NCBI RefSeq assembly: GCF_003590835.1
Contig: NZ_QYUQ01000002.1
Coordinates: 4,650,001 to 4,714,000, forward strand
Origin: Noviherbaspirillum sedimenti
GTDB taxonomy: Bacteria; Pseudomonadota; Gammaproteobacteria; Burkholderiales; Burkholderiaceae_D
Length of the DNA stretch: 64,000 nucleotides
Reading direction: 5' to 3'
A model generated the notes under the pieces. The model did not search any database. It was not told the DNA's origin and saw only the letters and a program-made list of their open reading frames with translations. Below are positions 49,583-57,904 of this stretch, piece by piece. Made by a program: the position numbers and the translations under genes. The first letter of the stretch is position 1, and every line of letters starts with the position of its first letter.

Positions 49583-50872
49583 TCATCGCTTATCGTTGCC
49601 GTCCTCAACCCGAAGAACTTCTAAAGGATATATTAATGATGGGCGGCCGGACAAGGTTTTCACTCTGCGCAAATCCCGCGGAATTTGTCCGCGGGATGCC
49701 TTCAACCAAAGCGACTCCCTTGGCAAAACGGCCTCAGGGTTTCCCCCTAATTTTTCACATAACTGTTGCCAACGCGGGAGAGAAAGTGTTTGACCTGGAA
49801 CAAGGCGTTGAAGATTTCGCAAGCCAGCGAGCTCCGCGACGACTGGATAAAGGCGCGGGTCAAGATAATGTGCTTTGACTATTTTCCAAAGGTTATCTCC
49901 TGGTGCTACGGTATACTCCTTCGGGGCCACTTCATTTAGGCTAGAAAGAAAATCGATCTCTATCTTTCTAACATTAATGAAGTCCTTTCTTATAAGTTCT
50001 AGTGCATATGCTGCCTGAATAACTTCAATTGATACTTCGTCGCCTTCTTGGAAAAATCCGCTTCTCTCACGTATCGTCTGATAATCCGTTACTGGCCTGT
50101 GTCCTAATGCATCCAGTTTTTTCTGCAAGTTCGAATATGCGTGCAGGTTTATGCCAGTCTTGGCAAAGTTGGAGTCCGTACCGAAGTTAAGCCCGGAAGG
50201 TGTTGACAGCATATTCAACATAACCGGCACGCTGACGGTTGAGGCAAATCCCATTAGGATGGGAGAAACTAGTCCTCCTAGATGACTCGAATTAAAGACC
50301 CCAAAAAATTTTTGCTTTGCATTTCCAACGCTATGCGAACTACTGAGCGAGAAATCGTTATTGAGTACAACTGTTAGAGTGACGTCAGCGCTTGTGTCCC
50401 AGACATCAAATTTTGCACCCCTCACGCACTTTCGCTCTTGGTGAAACGGACTAAAACGATGAATAATCGTATTTCGGGAAACCGTCGTAGAGATATTCTT
50501 AAAACGGTCATACGAACAATTGCCACCTTCATTGCCAAGAAGAATAGACCTAAACTTCGACGGACGCAGATTGGGCGCGACAAATTCAATAAATCTCGTG
50601 GAACGAAAAAAATGAATACCTGGTTTGCAGTCTGACACACCGGGTGGGCATGCTAAAGGTTCAGAAAATTCTTTATACCCATACTTAGAGATGTTCGCCA
50701 TCTTTGATAAATCGTTTTTACTTACGTCTGGAAAACACTTTGAAAAATTTGTTCTCGCTGTTTCGGTTGCAAACGGGAATTTCACTTCAAGCGCGTTTTC
50801 TGCGGACACCAAAGTCGGGGAAAACGCGGGAAGCACTAGCAATGTAACTATTAAGTGATATCCAACGTTCAT
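49583..50872 (-). CDS. Exported LysM-domain protein, partner of the protease gene
   Basis: The 429-residue protein has a signal peptide (LIVTLLVLPAFSPTLVSAEN). About 320 residues that I do not recognise follow, including several Cys (KCFPDVSKND, ACPPGVSDCKPG). A C-terminal LysM motif comes next: EYTVAPGDNLWKIVKAHYLD, then NLQRLVPGQTLSLP. LysM binds peptidoglycan, so the protein probably sits at the cell wall. It starts one base inside the stop of the protease gene (TAATG), so the pair is coupled. AT-rich codon use differs from the chromosomal neighbours and suggests transfer. Confidence 0.72.
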   Translation of the reverse strand: MNVGYHLIVTLLVLPAFSPTLVSAENALEVKFPFATETARTNFSKCFPDVSKNDLSKMANISKYGYKEFSEPLACPPGVSDCKPGIHFFRSTRFIEFVAPNLRPSKFRSILLGNEGGNCSYDRFKNISTTVSRNTIIHRFSPFHQERKCVRGAKFDVWDTSADVTLTVVLNNDFSLSSSHSVGNAKQKFFGVFNSSHLGGLVSPILMGFASTVSVPVMLNMLSTPSGLNFGTDSNFAKTGINLHAYSNLQKKLDALGHRPVTDYQTIRERSGFFQEGDEVSIEVIQAAYALELIRKDFINVRKIEIDFLSSLNEVAPKEYTVAPGDNLWKIVKAHYLDPRLYPVVAELAGLRNLQRLVPGQTLSLPRWQQLCEKLGGNPEAVLPRESLWLKASRGQIPRDLRRVKTLSGRPSLIYPLEVLRVEDGNDKR

Positions 50873-52767
50873 TATTCGTCCCCCGCTGCACATCCATTTT
50901 CGGTTGTGACTATTAGCTGCCCCTGATTACGCTCAACTGCAACAACCACGCCTCCGTACAAAGAATTCAGCGTGTCAGAAGTTGGAGGACCGTAGTACTC
51001 CAATACAGGAGCATTGCTTCGTGTCTTAAACAAGGCCAAATTTGCAGTGGCTTTTCGAGATGCGTCTTTAGTAAGTGGCGCTGCAGGGCTTGCGAAAGTT
51101 TGAGTTGGGCTTACAAGGCTTATACGCAAGGCATCGGGCGAATTAGATAGTGCGGAGCTAGTCACCCGGCAATCTACACCTTCGTTAGAGATCAAATCAC
51201 CAAATCGATAGAATGCACTCCTGTTGCATGGATTACCAACTTTGTCTGGATCGCCGCCAAGTTCGGTGACGAGTTCATTTACAGTCGCTACAACGCCATC
51301 CATTGGTTGTTTATTTATGGTATGGGATAAGAATCCAGCAAGTTGTTTCAAAAGTGCTTGGCCGCTTGTGCCGATCTTAAAACAATAGCCTAAACTACTC
51401 GTGCTAGTGCATTTTTCTGCACAGTACTGTGGGCTAATGCTCTGAAGAGTGCGAATTCCCAATTGATCTTCAGTAATTTGAATTCTTCGCATGGACTCTA
51501 TTGAGAATGTCCGAGCTTGCTCACACGATTGCTTTCCTATCTCGCCCTGAGTACAACCTAAAAAAGTTGTTTTCTGTGGCGCCAATTGAATAGTCTTTCT
51601 TTCAGTTTTTCCGCCACCACCGCTTACTGAAAACTGGTTTTCAAGATATTCAACAAGATATGGAAAGTCCATATCGTTTTTCATAAATACGTCTCGCCCG
51701 CCATTGCATGAACAGAGTGAACCTTCTTTCTGTGTGATCTGGGGCCCGTAGGTTACCTTCGCCGAATCTGATTCAATCACTACCTGATCGCGTGGATATT
51801 TTGCAATTCTCTCAGATCGTGATTCTGTGCTACTTCCCCGTTGATCTCCATTACATCCATTCAACACGTATTCGTAAAGTCGAGTTGTTTGGTGATCAAA
51901 CGCGGGGCCCCACATAGTGTTAGGCATATCTTTAACGGTAAAGGAGTTTAAGCCAATCGCAATAGACCCATTAAGCCAAGCGCCACCGCTGGAACCCTTT
52001 CCAAAAGAGTTTTGTGCCATAGGGATGACGCCACCGCCGTTTCCTCCGTTTGTTCCGTCAATATGCGTTAGCCTTTGGCCGCCATAATAGTTTGATGGAT
52101 AGCCTACTGATCTCCACTGCGTTGGATATGAACCACCTAAACCCAGCGCCTTTGGACTAGATCCTCGAAGTTTGAGGAACGCATAGTCTAATGGCCATTG
52201 TCCTTGTGCCCATCCGGAGTAAATTGCGACGCATTCCCAGTCAAACTGTTTAGTGTAAGTTCCCTGGTCAAATTGAAGGTATGTGTTGAAGGACGAGTGC
52301 CAGACATGTAAATCATTGGAGAACACACAGTGGGCTGCGGTCATAAGTACATCACCTGAACCTCCCACAAATTCAGCGCTACATTGATAAGGTTGGTTTG
52401 TGATTAAATATCTGAGCTTTGAAAACGAGGTATATGGGTCGACATTCGGATCGGCAAGTTCTGCAAATCCCAGGCCAAGTGGTCCTATTTTCTTACTCGA
52501 CATTTTTTTCGGGCTAATTGTTTTTGGTGCGGGCGGCGTCGGTTTCTGAAAATACTTTTCAATTTCAGATTTAGGTACGACCGGGAGTGGTAACGGAGGC
52601 GCATCTGGCGTCGTTGATAATGCGCTTTGCCCTGAGTTCCGAATCGATAGTATCTGGTCTGCTGGAGGGTCTTTCACTTCAAATTTGCCGCAACCCGTGG
52701 TCAGGATGACCACTAAACTAGTAAGTAAGAAGGAGGTTCGCAGAACGGAGTGTGGATGCTTAAGCAT
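50872..52767 (-). CDS. Chymotrypsin-fold serine protease lipoprotein
   Basis: The 631-residue protein has a signal sequence (SFLLTSLVVILTTGCG; possible lipid-modified Cys26) and a Pro-rich linker. A trypsin-like domain follows with all three catalytic residues: VLMTAAHCVFS (His146), WPLDYAFLKL (Asp194) and GKGSSGGAWLNG (Ser260). The long C-terminal part (about 300-631) is rich in Cys and matches no domain I know. It should act outside the inner membrane. The LysM gene overlaps its stop, so the two products probably work together. GC is lower than in the core genome. Confidence 0.8.
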   Translation of the reverse strand: MLKHPHSVLRTSFLLTSLVVILTTGCGKFEVKDPPADQILSIRNSGQSALSTTPDAPPLPLPVVPKSEIEKYFQKPTPPAPKTISPKKMSSKKIGPLGLGFAELADPNVDPYTSFSKLRYLITNQPYQCSAEFVGGSGDVLMTAAHCVFSNDLHVWHSSFNTYLQFDQGTYTKQFDWECVAIYSGWAQGQWPLDYAFLKLRGSSPKALGLGGSYPTQWRSVGYPSNYYGGQRLTHIDGTNGGNGGGVIPMAQNSFGKGSSGGAWLNGSIAIGLNSFTVKDMPNTMWGPAFDHQTTRLYEYVLNGCNGDQRGSSTESRSERIAKYPRDQVVIESDSAKVTYGPQITQKEGSLCSCNGGRDVFMKNDMDFPYLVEYLENQFSVSGGGGKTERKTIQLAPQKTTFLGCTQGEIGKQSCEQARTFSIESMRRIQITEDQLGIRTLQSISPQYCAEKCTSTSSLGYCFKIGTSGQALLKQLAGFLSHTINKQPMDGVVATVNELVTELGGDPDKVGNPCNRSAFYRFGDLISNEGVDCRVTSSALSNSPDALRISLVSPTQTFASPAAPLTKDASRKATANLALFKTRSNAPVLEYYGPPTSDTLNSLYGGVVVAVERNQGQLIVTTENGCAAGDE

Positions 52768-53286
52768 TATTCCTCCTGATGCTGAACCCTAAGGCCTCTA
52801 TGACCTTAAGATTATTACTAAACGATAGTCACCATTTTTAATCCACATTTGATTTATGCGAATAATGGTGCCGATATTCGACCTAAAGATTCGTTCGTTT
52901 CAGCCCCAGAGAAAGCAATTTTTCGATGGAAAGGCAATGCAAACAAACCAATCTTTTCATAATGGAAAGTGAATCGCTCTTGGCTTCGTAGACACGAGAG
53001 AGCCCCCCTTGCCCTCGATCGCATGCAAACGCCAGATCATCAGGAACGAGGCCGCCACAAATCCTGCCAGCAGCACCAAAGGGTGAGATAACCAGGGTTT
53101 GACGATCTGAAGGAAGCTCAGCACGCAGTGATTCAAAAATGATGGAATTCTGGCTATGATACTAGAGCTTGCTTCACAGAAAGAGTGGCGTGCCTCCTGT
53201 TGATAAAATATGCCAGATTCGATGCCCCTGACTGTTGGGGGCGATATACACTGCGCCCCTGCGCCCATTGACGAAAGAATATCTCC
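52768..53286. other. Intergenic stretch at the right edge of the island
   Basis: About 520 bp. The left part is AT-rich and should hold the promoter of the protease operon. The right part returns to the core base composition. A weak small frame at 52957-53124 is listed separately. TTGATAAAATATGCC near 53201 looks promoter-like for the gene at 53287. Confidence 0.45.
52957..53124 (-). CDS. Possible small membrane protein, about 55 residues
   Basis: The minus strand encodes KPWLSHPLVLLAGFVAASFL MIWRLHAIEGKGGSL, a membrane helix followed by a basic, soluble tail. A GTG at 53124 or a TTG at 53136 could start it, with no strong ribosome binding site. The composition fits a small inner-membrane protein, but the longer antisense frame around it makes chance possible. 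Confidence 0.3.
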   Translation of the reverse strand: MLSFLQIVKPWLSHPLVLLAGFVAASFLMIWRLHAIEGKGGSLVSTKPRAIHFPL

Positions 53287-53829
53287 ATGAATAGTATTAC
53301 CGCCATGCCAGCCAATAGCTCGGCAGAACGCATTGTCCGGCATTTCCAGGCAGCGGGATTTACCGGCATTACAGAGGCGATGGTGATCCGGATTCGTCTC
53401 AAGAAAGCCGACCGGCATGAAGTCGAGGCCGCATTCGACAGGGCAGCAGACCTTGGCGCCATGCCGCCTCTGGCTGAATATTTCGAAATCCGTCCCTATG
53501 GCTTTTACTCCGAACTGCGCAGCTTTGCGCAGGCAAAAACCGAGATGCAGTTGGACTTTGGCGTCGGCCTGCGGGGCAAGGTTCCCAGCATTTACTTCGA
53601 TGTGGCGCCTGTCGTGATCGATGACGCGCTGGCCACGGGCACCAAGTACGATGCGCTGGTCAAATTCAGCGACAACATGCTGGACTACGCCCTGGCGGTG
53701 CTGTTGAACGACCCGACATCGTCGTTCTTCGAATACCTCGGCACCCACCGTGGCATCGACTGGCAAAAAATCATCGGTGACTTTGGCGCTGCCGCGACCA
53801 CTTATGACCAGGACGTGGATTTGTTCTGA
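53287..53829 (+). CDS. Hypothetical protein, 180 residues
   Basis: The product begins MNSITAMPANSSAERIVRHF and contains VIRIRLKKADRHEVEAAFDR, YFEIRPYGFYSELRSFAQAK and VPSIYFDVAPVVIDDALATG. It is soluble and acidic. No family could be recognised. It lies 19 bp before a nucleosidase gene on the same strand, so they probably share a transcript. Confidence 0.6.
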   Translation: MNSITAMPANSSAERIVRHFQAAGFTGITEAMVIRIRLKKADRHEVEAAFDRAADLGAMPPLAEYFEIRPYGFYSELRSFAQAKTEMQLDFGVGLRGKVPSIYFDVAPVVIDDALATGTKYDALVKFSDNMLDYALAVLLNDPTSSFFEYLGTHRGIDWQKIIGDFGAAATTYDQDVDLF

Positions 53830-53848
53830 ACCTGACCTCAATTACCAA

Positions 53849-54436
53849 ATGACTAAAAATATTTTGATCGTCGCAGCACTCAGGGACGAGACGAAGAACC
53901 ATTTCGAAGAGCAAGGCATCCCGATCATCTACACCGGCATCGGCAAAGTCAATGCGGCCTACTTCCTGACGCTTGAACTGGCGAGATTGAAAATCGCAGG
54001 CCGTCTCCCGCGGGCGGTGATCAACTTCGGCACGGCCGGCAGCCCGGTGTTCAAGACACATCAACTGGTGGAATGCACGCGTTTTGCCCAGCGCGACATG
54101 GATCTGTCGCCGCTGGGCTTTCCGCGCGGCGTCACACCTTTTGAAGATACGCCGAGTGTTCTGGAGGTGCCGAAGCGGCTGCAAGGACTGGCAACGGGCA
54201 CCTGCGGAACAGGTGACAGTTTTGAAACCGGTTCCGCAAACGTGCCATACGATGTCGTCGACATGGAGGCTTTCGCACTGGCCAAGGTCTGCCATCTGGA
54301 AGGTCTTCCATTCCTGTCAGTGAAGTACATATCTGACGGTGGCGACCACAATGCACATAATGACTGGAACGAAAACCTCCATCGCGCCGCAGCGAGTTTT
54401 ATTGCGGTGTTTTGCGATGCGCTTGAAGTGATCTGA
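53849..54436 (+). CDS. Nucleoside phosphorylase/nucleosidase family (MTA/SAH nucleosidase-like)
   Basis: The 195-residue protein has the PNP/UDP superfamily pattern: ILIVAALRDETKNHFEEQGI, YTGIGKVNAAYFLTLELARL, VINFGTAGSP, the substrate-site motif YDVVDMEAFALAKVC (Met-Glu) and FLSVKYISDGGDHNAHNDW with the catalytic Asp. It should cleave the glycosidic bond of a purine nucleoside; methylthioadenosine or S-adenosylhomocysteine are likely but not certain. It is slightly shorter than typical MTA/SAH nucleosidase. The convergent gene's stop begins at the very next base. Confidence 0.82.
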   Translation: MTKNILIVAALRDETKNHFEEQGIPIIYTGIGKVNAAYFLTLELARLKIAGRLPRAVINFGTAGSPVFKTHQLVECTRFAQRDMDLSPLGFPRGVTPFEDTPSVLEVPKRLQGLATGTCGTGDSFETGSANVPYDVVDMEAFALAKVCHLEGLPFLSVKYISDGGDHNAHNDWNENLHRAAASFIAVFCDALEVI

Positions 54437-54832
54437 TCAATTCTGCTTTCCCCGATTTCTGATGAACGCAGACGATAGATCGCCGATCGGTGCGATATCT
54501 GCCTCGCTGCGATCGCCATAGTATTTTTCATCCGGTACGGCGAACACTTCCAGCGCATCGATCCGGATTGCGTCGTCTGCCTGTCTCTCAATACGGTCAA
54601 TGAGCAACAACAGCGTCGGCCGCGACAGCTGCAGGCGTGGCGACACGCCATTCACATAACGGTCTTGCGCCTCGATCGCCATGACAGCAATGCGACGGAG
54701 CGTTTGCGCATAGACGGGGTGCGCCGTGTCATTCTTGATGATCGTGCAGGCACTGGCCTCGCCATCCCGCACGCTATCGAGCTTTTGCAGCAAGGTGGCG
54801 ATGTTGCGCTTCGAGAGATAGAGCTTGTCCAT
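54437..54832 (-). CDS. Hypothetical protein, 131 residues
   Basis: The product starts MDKLYLSKRNIATLLQKLDS and continues with TIIKNDTAHPVYAQTLRRIA, a helical stretch, and SRPTLLLLIDRIERQADDAI. It is soluble and I do not recognise a family. It lies 17 bp after the small Cys-rich gene on the same strand and probably shares its transcript. Confidence 0.6.
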   Translation of the reverse strand: MDKLYLSKRNIATLLQKLDSVRDGEASACTIIKNDTAHPVYAQTLRRIAVMAIEAQDRYVNGVSPRLQLSRPTLLLLIDRIERQADDAIRIDALEVFAVPDEKYYGDRSEADIAPIGDLSSAFIRNRGKQN

Positions 54833-54849
54833 GGATGTTGCGTCTTTCG

Positions 54850-55080
54850 TTAGGCTTGCTTCTGTAAAGCTTCCTGCGCCTGCTCACACCAGTACCCGAC
54901 TGCAGTGAAATACCCTTCCCACACGCAGCCATTGCAGCCACGACCGCAGCAACTGGTCGGTTCTTCGGGCGGATCGCGCAGCACAATGCCGCGTTCGGTC
55001 AGCTTGGCACTGAGGCCGGCAATCCATTGCCGGGCTTGATAGGCGCTGTCGGGTTCAAGGGTTTGTGGATCGTTATTCAT
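54850..55080 (-). CDS. Oxidoreductase-like domain protein (PF09791-type)
   Basis: The 76-residue protein contains the motif PPEEPTSCCGRGCNGCVWEG with four clustered cysteines, then YFTAVGYWCEQAQEAL. This is the signature of the small oxidoreductase-like domain family, found as OXLD1 in eukaryotes. The Cys cluster may bind a metal or iron-sulfur centre. I chose the ATG at 55080. Its biochemical role is unknown. Confidence 0.8.
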   Translation of the reverse strand: MNNDPQTLEPDSAYQARQWIAGLSAKLTERGIVLRDPPEEPTSCCGRGCNGCVWEGYFTAVGYWCEQAQEALQKQA

Positions 55081-55327
55081 TGCTGTACACAATATCAGGT
55101 GTCAGGCGCCGGGACGCTGATGGTGAAGCACCAGCGGGCTGTGCGGCACCATCGACGGCGGCGAAGCTCAATCAGGCGAAGGCGGTAATTATAGCCAAAG
55201 GCTGACCAACAACCGACGTCCAGCTCTCCGCGCCGAAACACCGATTCACAAAGCTTACAATTCTGTAACACATGGCAATTTACTTTTGGCTGAACATTGA
55301 ACCTGCATTTGAAACAACCAAAGGAAG

Positions 55328-55816
55328 ATGATGAAAAAAATTGTGAAAAAAATTGTGAATTGCTCGATTGCCGGTATCGCTACTGCAGTGATTGCCACTT
55401 CTGCCTCTGCATTCGGCTTGGGTGCGGGAGTAGGTGTTGGCGCTAACGCCAGCGTTGGCGGCATTCAGGCAGGCGTCAATGCGCAGGCACCCGCGAACGT
55501 CTCTGTGCAGAAAACTGTGCAGTCGGCCGCGAGCGTCAATGCGAGTGCTGAAACCAAAGCCGACGCAGGCGCTGTGGCAACGTCACAGGCAAATGCTCAA
55601 GCAAACGGCGAGGCTGCGGTTCGGCAAGCGCCTGCAAGAGCCGCTACGGGCGCTGCTCTCGCAGCGGAATCGGCCGCCAAGAGCGCATCGGCACAATCAG
55701 CCCACGCGCATGCAAAAATCAAATCAAGCGCACGAGGTACAGTGAACGACATACAGCCGGCTACTGGCAATGTCGAGGTCAAGTCCACTACTCGAGTGCG
55801 TGCAAACGGCTCTTGA
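55328..55816 (+). CDS. Exported Ala-rich low-complexity protein
   Basis: The 162-residue protein has a signal peptide (IVNCSIAGIATAVIATSASA). The mature part is dominated by Ala, Ser, Asn and Gly (GLGAGVGVGANASVGGIQAG, AAESAAKSASAQSAHAHAKI). It has no cysteine and no membrane segment after the signal. A secreted structural or surface protein is likely. No family recognised. A GGAAG ribosome binding site precedes the start (the second Met is also possible). Confidence 0.65.
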   Translation: MMKKIVKKIVNCSIAGIATAVIATSASAFGLGAGVGVGANASVGGIQAGVNAQAPANVSVQKTVQSAASVNASAETKADAGAVATSQANAQANGEAAVRQAPARAATGAALAAESAAKSASAQSAHAHAKIKSSARGTVNDIQPATGNVEVKSTTRVRANGS

Positions 55817-55879
55817 CTACCTGATTGAGAGAGCAGGCCACGAATGTGATTTGCAAGTTGGCACCAGCACTTGGTGCCT

Positions 55880-56104
55880 TCAGTTTTTAAACTGTTGCGT
55901 CACCATGATGCCCCGTGGCGCTGCATCCCGGAAGACGATTCGGAAGAGGTTGAGCCGCCAGAGCTCGGATAGCTCGTCGATGGGGAAGTCGAACCGGTGG
56001 CCGAGCCGCTCGCGGAGTTCGAGCGCCCGGGGTGTGGGAACGAGACCTCGTCCGGCTCTAACCAGAAGCGGATCGCCTGTCGTTTCCCGCAATCGCGCCC
56101 GCTT
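55880..56104 (-). pseudogene. Fragment of a LysR-family regulator
   Basis: The minus strand reads RLRETTGDPLLVRAGRGLVP then TPRALELRERLG, the well-known end of a LysR helix-turn-helix domain. The first 20 or so codons and nearly all of the effector domain are missing. Upstream, the reading frame runs directly into antisense DUF1993-derived sequence at 56105. It cannot make a working regulator. Confidence 0.75.
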
Positions 56105-56277
56105 GGCTGGCGTCAGACATTCCATCGTTCCCGGATACCGAGCAGACGTTTGAAGCACTCCATGCGCGCATTGCCAAGACGCTCGACTTTATCAGTGCCA
56201 TCCAGCCTGAGCAGGTGAACGGCAGCGAAGACCGCCAGGTTGTCGTGTACAAAGGTTCGCCGTACGAGATGCAGTTT
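56105..56277 (+). pseudogene. 173-bp copy of an internal part of the DUF1993 gene
   Basis: This stretch is about 93-95 percent identical by eye to 59191-59362 inside the intact DUF1993 gene (from GGCTGGCGTC to GAGATGCAGTTT). It carries one extra base near its left end plus several substitutions, and has neither start nor end of the gene. It is in the same orientation as the intact copy, about 3.1 kb away, with phaZ7 between them. Confidence 0.88.
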
Positions 56278-56680
56278 CCGAGGCGTCCCATCTCCCGCCA
56301 AACTTGGGCGCCTGCCGCTCTGACCCTCGATACCACACAAATCATTAACTTATGTCAATTTCCTGTCCGTACAGAGTATTGTTTGTCCCAGGGCAATAAA
56401 CTATAGTGGTTTTCAGTGGGCAACTTGTTCCTGTACCTGCATATCCCGTCATGGAAAGGAGTTGATGATCAATTAAATAACTTTATCCGCTCAACTCTTT
56501 GCATCACGTTCGCCCGGCATCCAAAAATATTGCGTTAAAGCGATATGCATGGCGAGGCACGGTGAGTCTGCAACGGGAAGAGGTGAAGGGAAAAAGGAGC
56601 CCGACGCCGCACGCGGAACAATGGATCAAAGCACGTCCATTTCAAAAAAGGTGCACTAAATATTATTTGGAGACACAAAA
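56278..56680. other. Non-coding stretch before phaZ7
   Basis: About 400 bp with no supported gene. It begins where similarity to the DUF1993 gene ends. The AT-rich part near 56340-56500 probably holds the phaZ7 promoter. TTGGAGACACAAAA before the start gives the ribosome binding site. Confidence 0.5.
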
Positions 56681-57823
56681 ATGAATACGAAATCGACAGC
56701 AACGCGACGGTTGTTCCCGGCCGTCGCGGCATCGGTAACTTCCCTCGTTTGGGCCTTAACCGGTACCCTCGTCGTCCCTGGCGAAGCCCACGCACTGACT
56801 TGCGGCACCAACAACGGCTATGTTTGCCAAGGCACCCAAACGCAGTACGCCGGATCCTTCAGTCCGGGCGTTGGCTATGGCGGTTTTGGCGGTGGTGCAT
56901 GTACCGCAACAAAAACACCGGTCATTTTTATTCACGGGAACGGTGACAATGCCATCAGCCTCGACATGCAGCCTGGCAATGTCAGCGGTTACGGCACGCC
57001 GGCGCGCTCTGTCTATGCCGAATTGAAGGCACAAGGCTATAACGATTGCGAACTGTTCGGCGTGACCTACCTGAGCTCCAGTGAGCAGGGTTCCGCGCAA
57101 TACAACTATCACTCCTCCACCAAGTACAGCATCCTCAAGACCTTCATCGACAAGGTCAAGGCGTACACCGGAAAGACACAGGTCGACATCGTCGCCCATT
57201 CCATGGGCGTGTCGATGGCATTGGCGACGCTTCAATACAACAACAATTGGAGCAGCGTCCGCAAGTTTGTTAACATCGGCGGCGGGATCCGCGGTTTGTA
57301 TAGCTGCTATTACACTGGCTACGCCAATTCCATGGCGCCCACCTGCGGTTCGCAAAACTACTTCAACAGCTACACCTTCGGCTTTTTCCCTGAGGGCTGG
57401 TACTACGGCGTCTGGGTGAGCAACAGCTGGACAGGCAGCGGATCCACCAAATCGATGCGCGATATGCCGGGCAATCACACCAGTGTGTCGTTCTACACGC
57501 TGTCGGCCGGATTTAAAGACCAGATCGGTTGCGCCACAGCATCTTTCTGGGCCGGCTGCGATCTGACTGCCAAGTTCGCCAGCACGACCAGCAATGTGAA
57601 GGCACAGATCAATGTAGGCGCGGGAAGCAACGCCACCCAGGCCGATTACGACTGGGCGGACGGCATGCCTTACAACGCGGGCGGCGGCGATACAACAAAC
57701 GGTGTCGGGCATTTCCGCTCCAAGACCAACACTGGCGCCATCATCCAGCGCATGTTGCTGACCACCTGTACCGGCCTCGATTGTGCAGCCACCTACACGA
57801 CCGGTCCTACAGTCGCTTACTAA
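56681..57823 (+). CDS. phaZ7: Extracellular PHB depolymerase of the PhaZ7 type
   Basis: PhaZ7 of Paucimonas lemoignei degrades native, amorphous polyhydroxybutyrate outside the cell. This 380-residue homologue has a 38-residue signal (cleaved at AHA-LTCGTNNG). The mature start LTCGTN, the block GVGYGGFGGGACTATKTPVI and the late DWADGMPYNAGGGDTTNGVG follow PhaZ7 nearly word for word. The catalytic residues fall exactly where expected: Ser174 (AHSMG), Asp280 and His344 in the precursor, i.e. 136, 242 and 306 in the mature enzyme. A hairpin terminator follows, but a HEAT-like gene starts 81 bp later. Confidence 0.93.
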   Translation: MNTKSTATRRLFPAVAASVTSLVWALTGTLVVPGEAHALTCGTNNGYVCQGTQTQYAGSFSPGVGYGGFGGGACTATKTPVIFIHGNGDNAISLDMQPGNVSGYGTPARSVYAELKAQGYNDCELFGVTYLSSSEQGSAQYNYHSSTKYSILKTFIDKVKAYTGKTQVDIVAHSMGVSMALATLQYNNNWSSVRKFVNIGGGIRGLYSCYYTGYANSMAPTCGSQNYFNSYTFGFFPEGWYYGVWVSNSWTGSGSTKSMRDMPGNHTSVSFYTLSAGFKDQIGCATASFWAGCDLTAKFASTTSNVKAQINVGAGSNATQADYDWADGMPYNAGGGDTTNGVGHFRSKTNTGAIIQRMLLTTCTGLDCAATYTTGPTVAY

Positions 57824-57853
57824 ACACCGTTTTGTGAAATAAACTTGATGGTG

Positions 57854-57883
57854 ACAGACCCGGCCTTTCGGGGCCGAGTCTGT
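57854..57883 (+). terminator. Hairpin terminator after phaZ7
   Basis: ACAGAC and GTCTGT enclose a second GC-rich stem (CGGCC and GGCCG) with a small loop. A short T run follows. It begins about 30 bp after the phaZ7 stop and should reduce read-through into the next gene. Confidence 0.75.
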
Positions 57884-57904
57884 TTCAGCGTTCAGGAGTC
57901 ATTG

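Noticed and set aside
52957..53841. 294-codon minus-strand frame over the 53287-53829 gene
   Set aside because: Mostly antisense shadow; only its last 55 codons look possibly real and are listed separately with low confidence.
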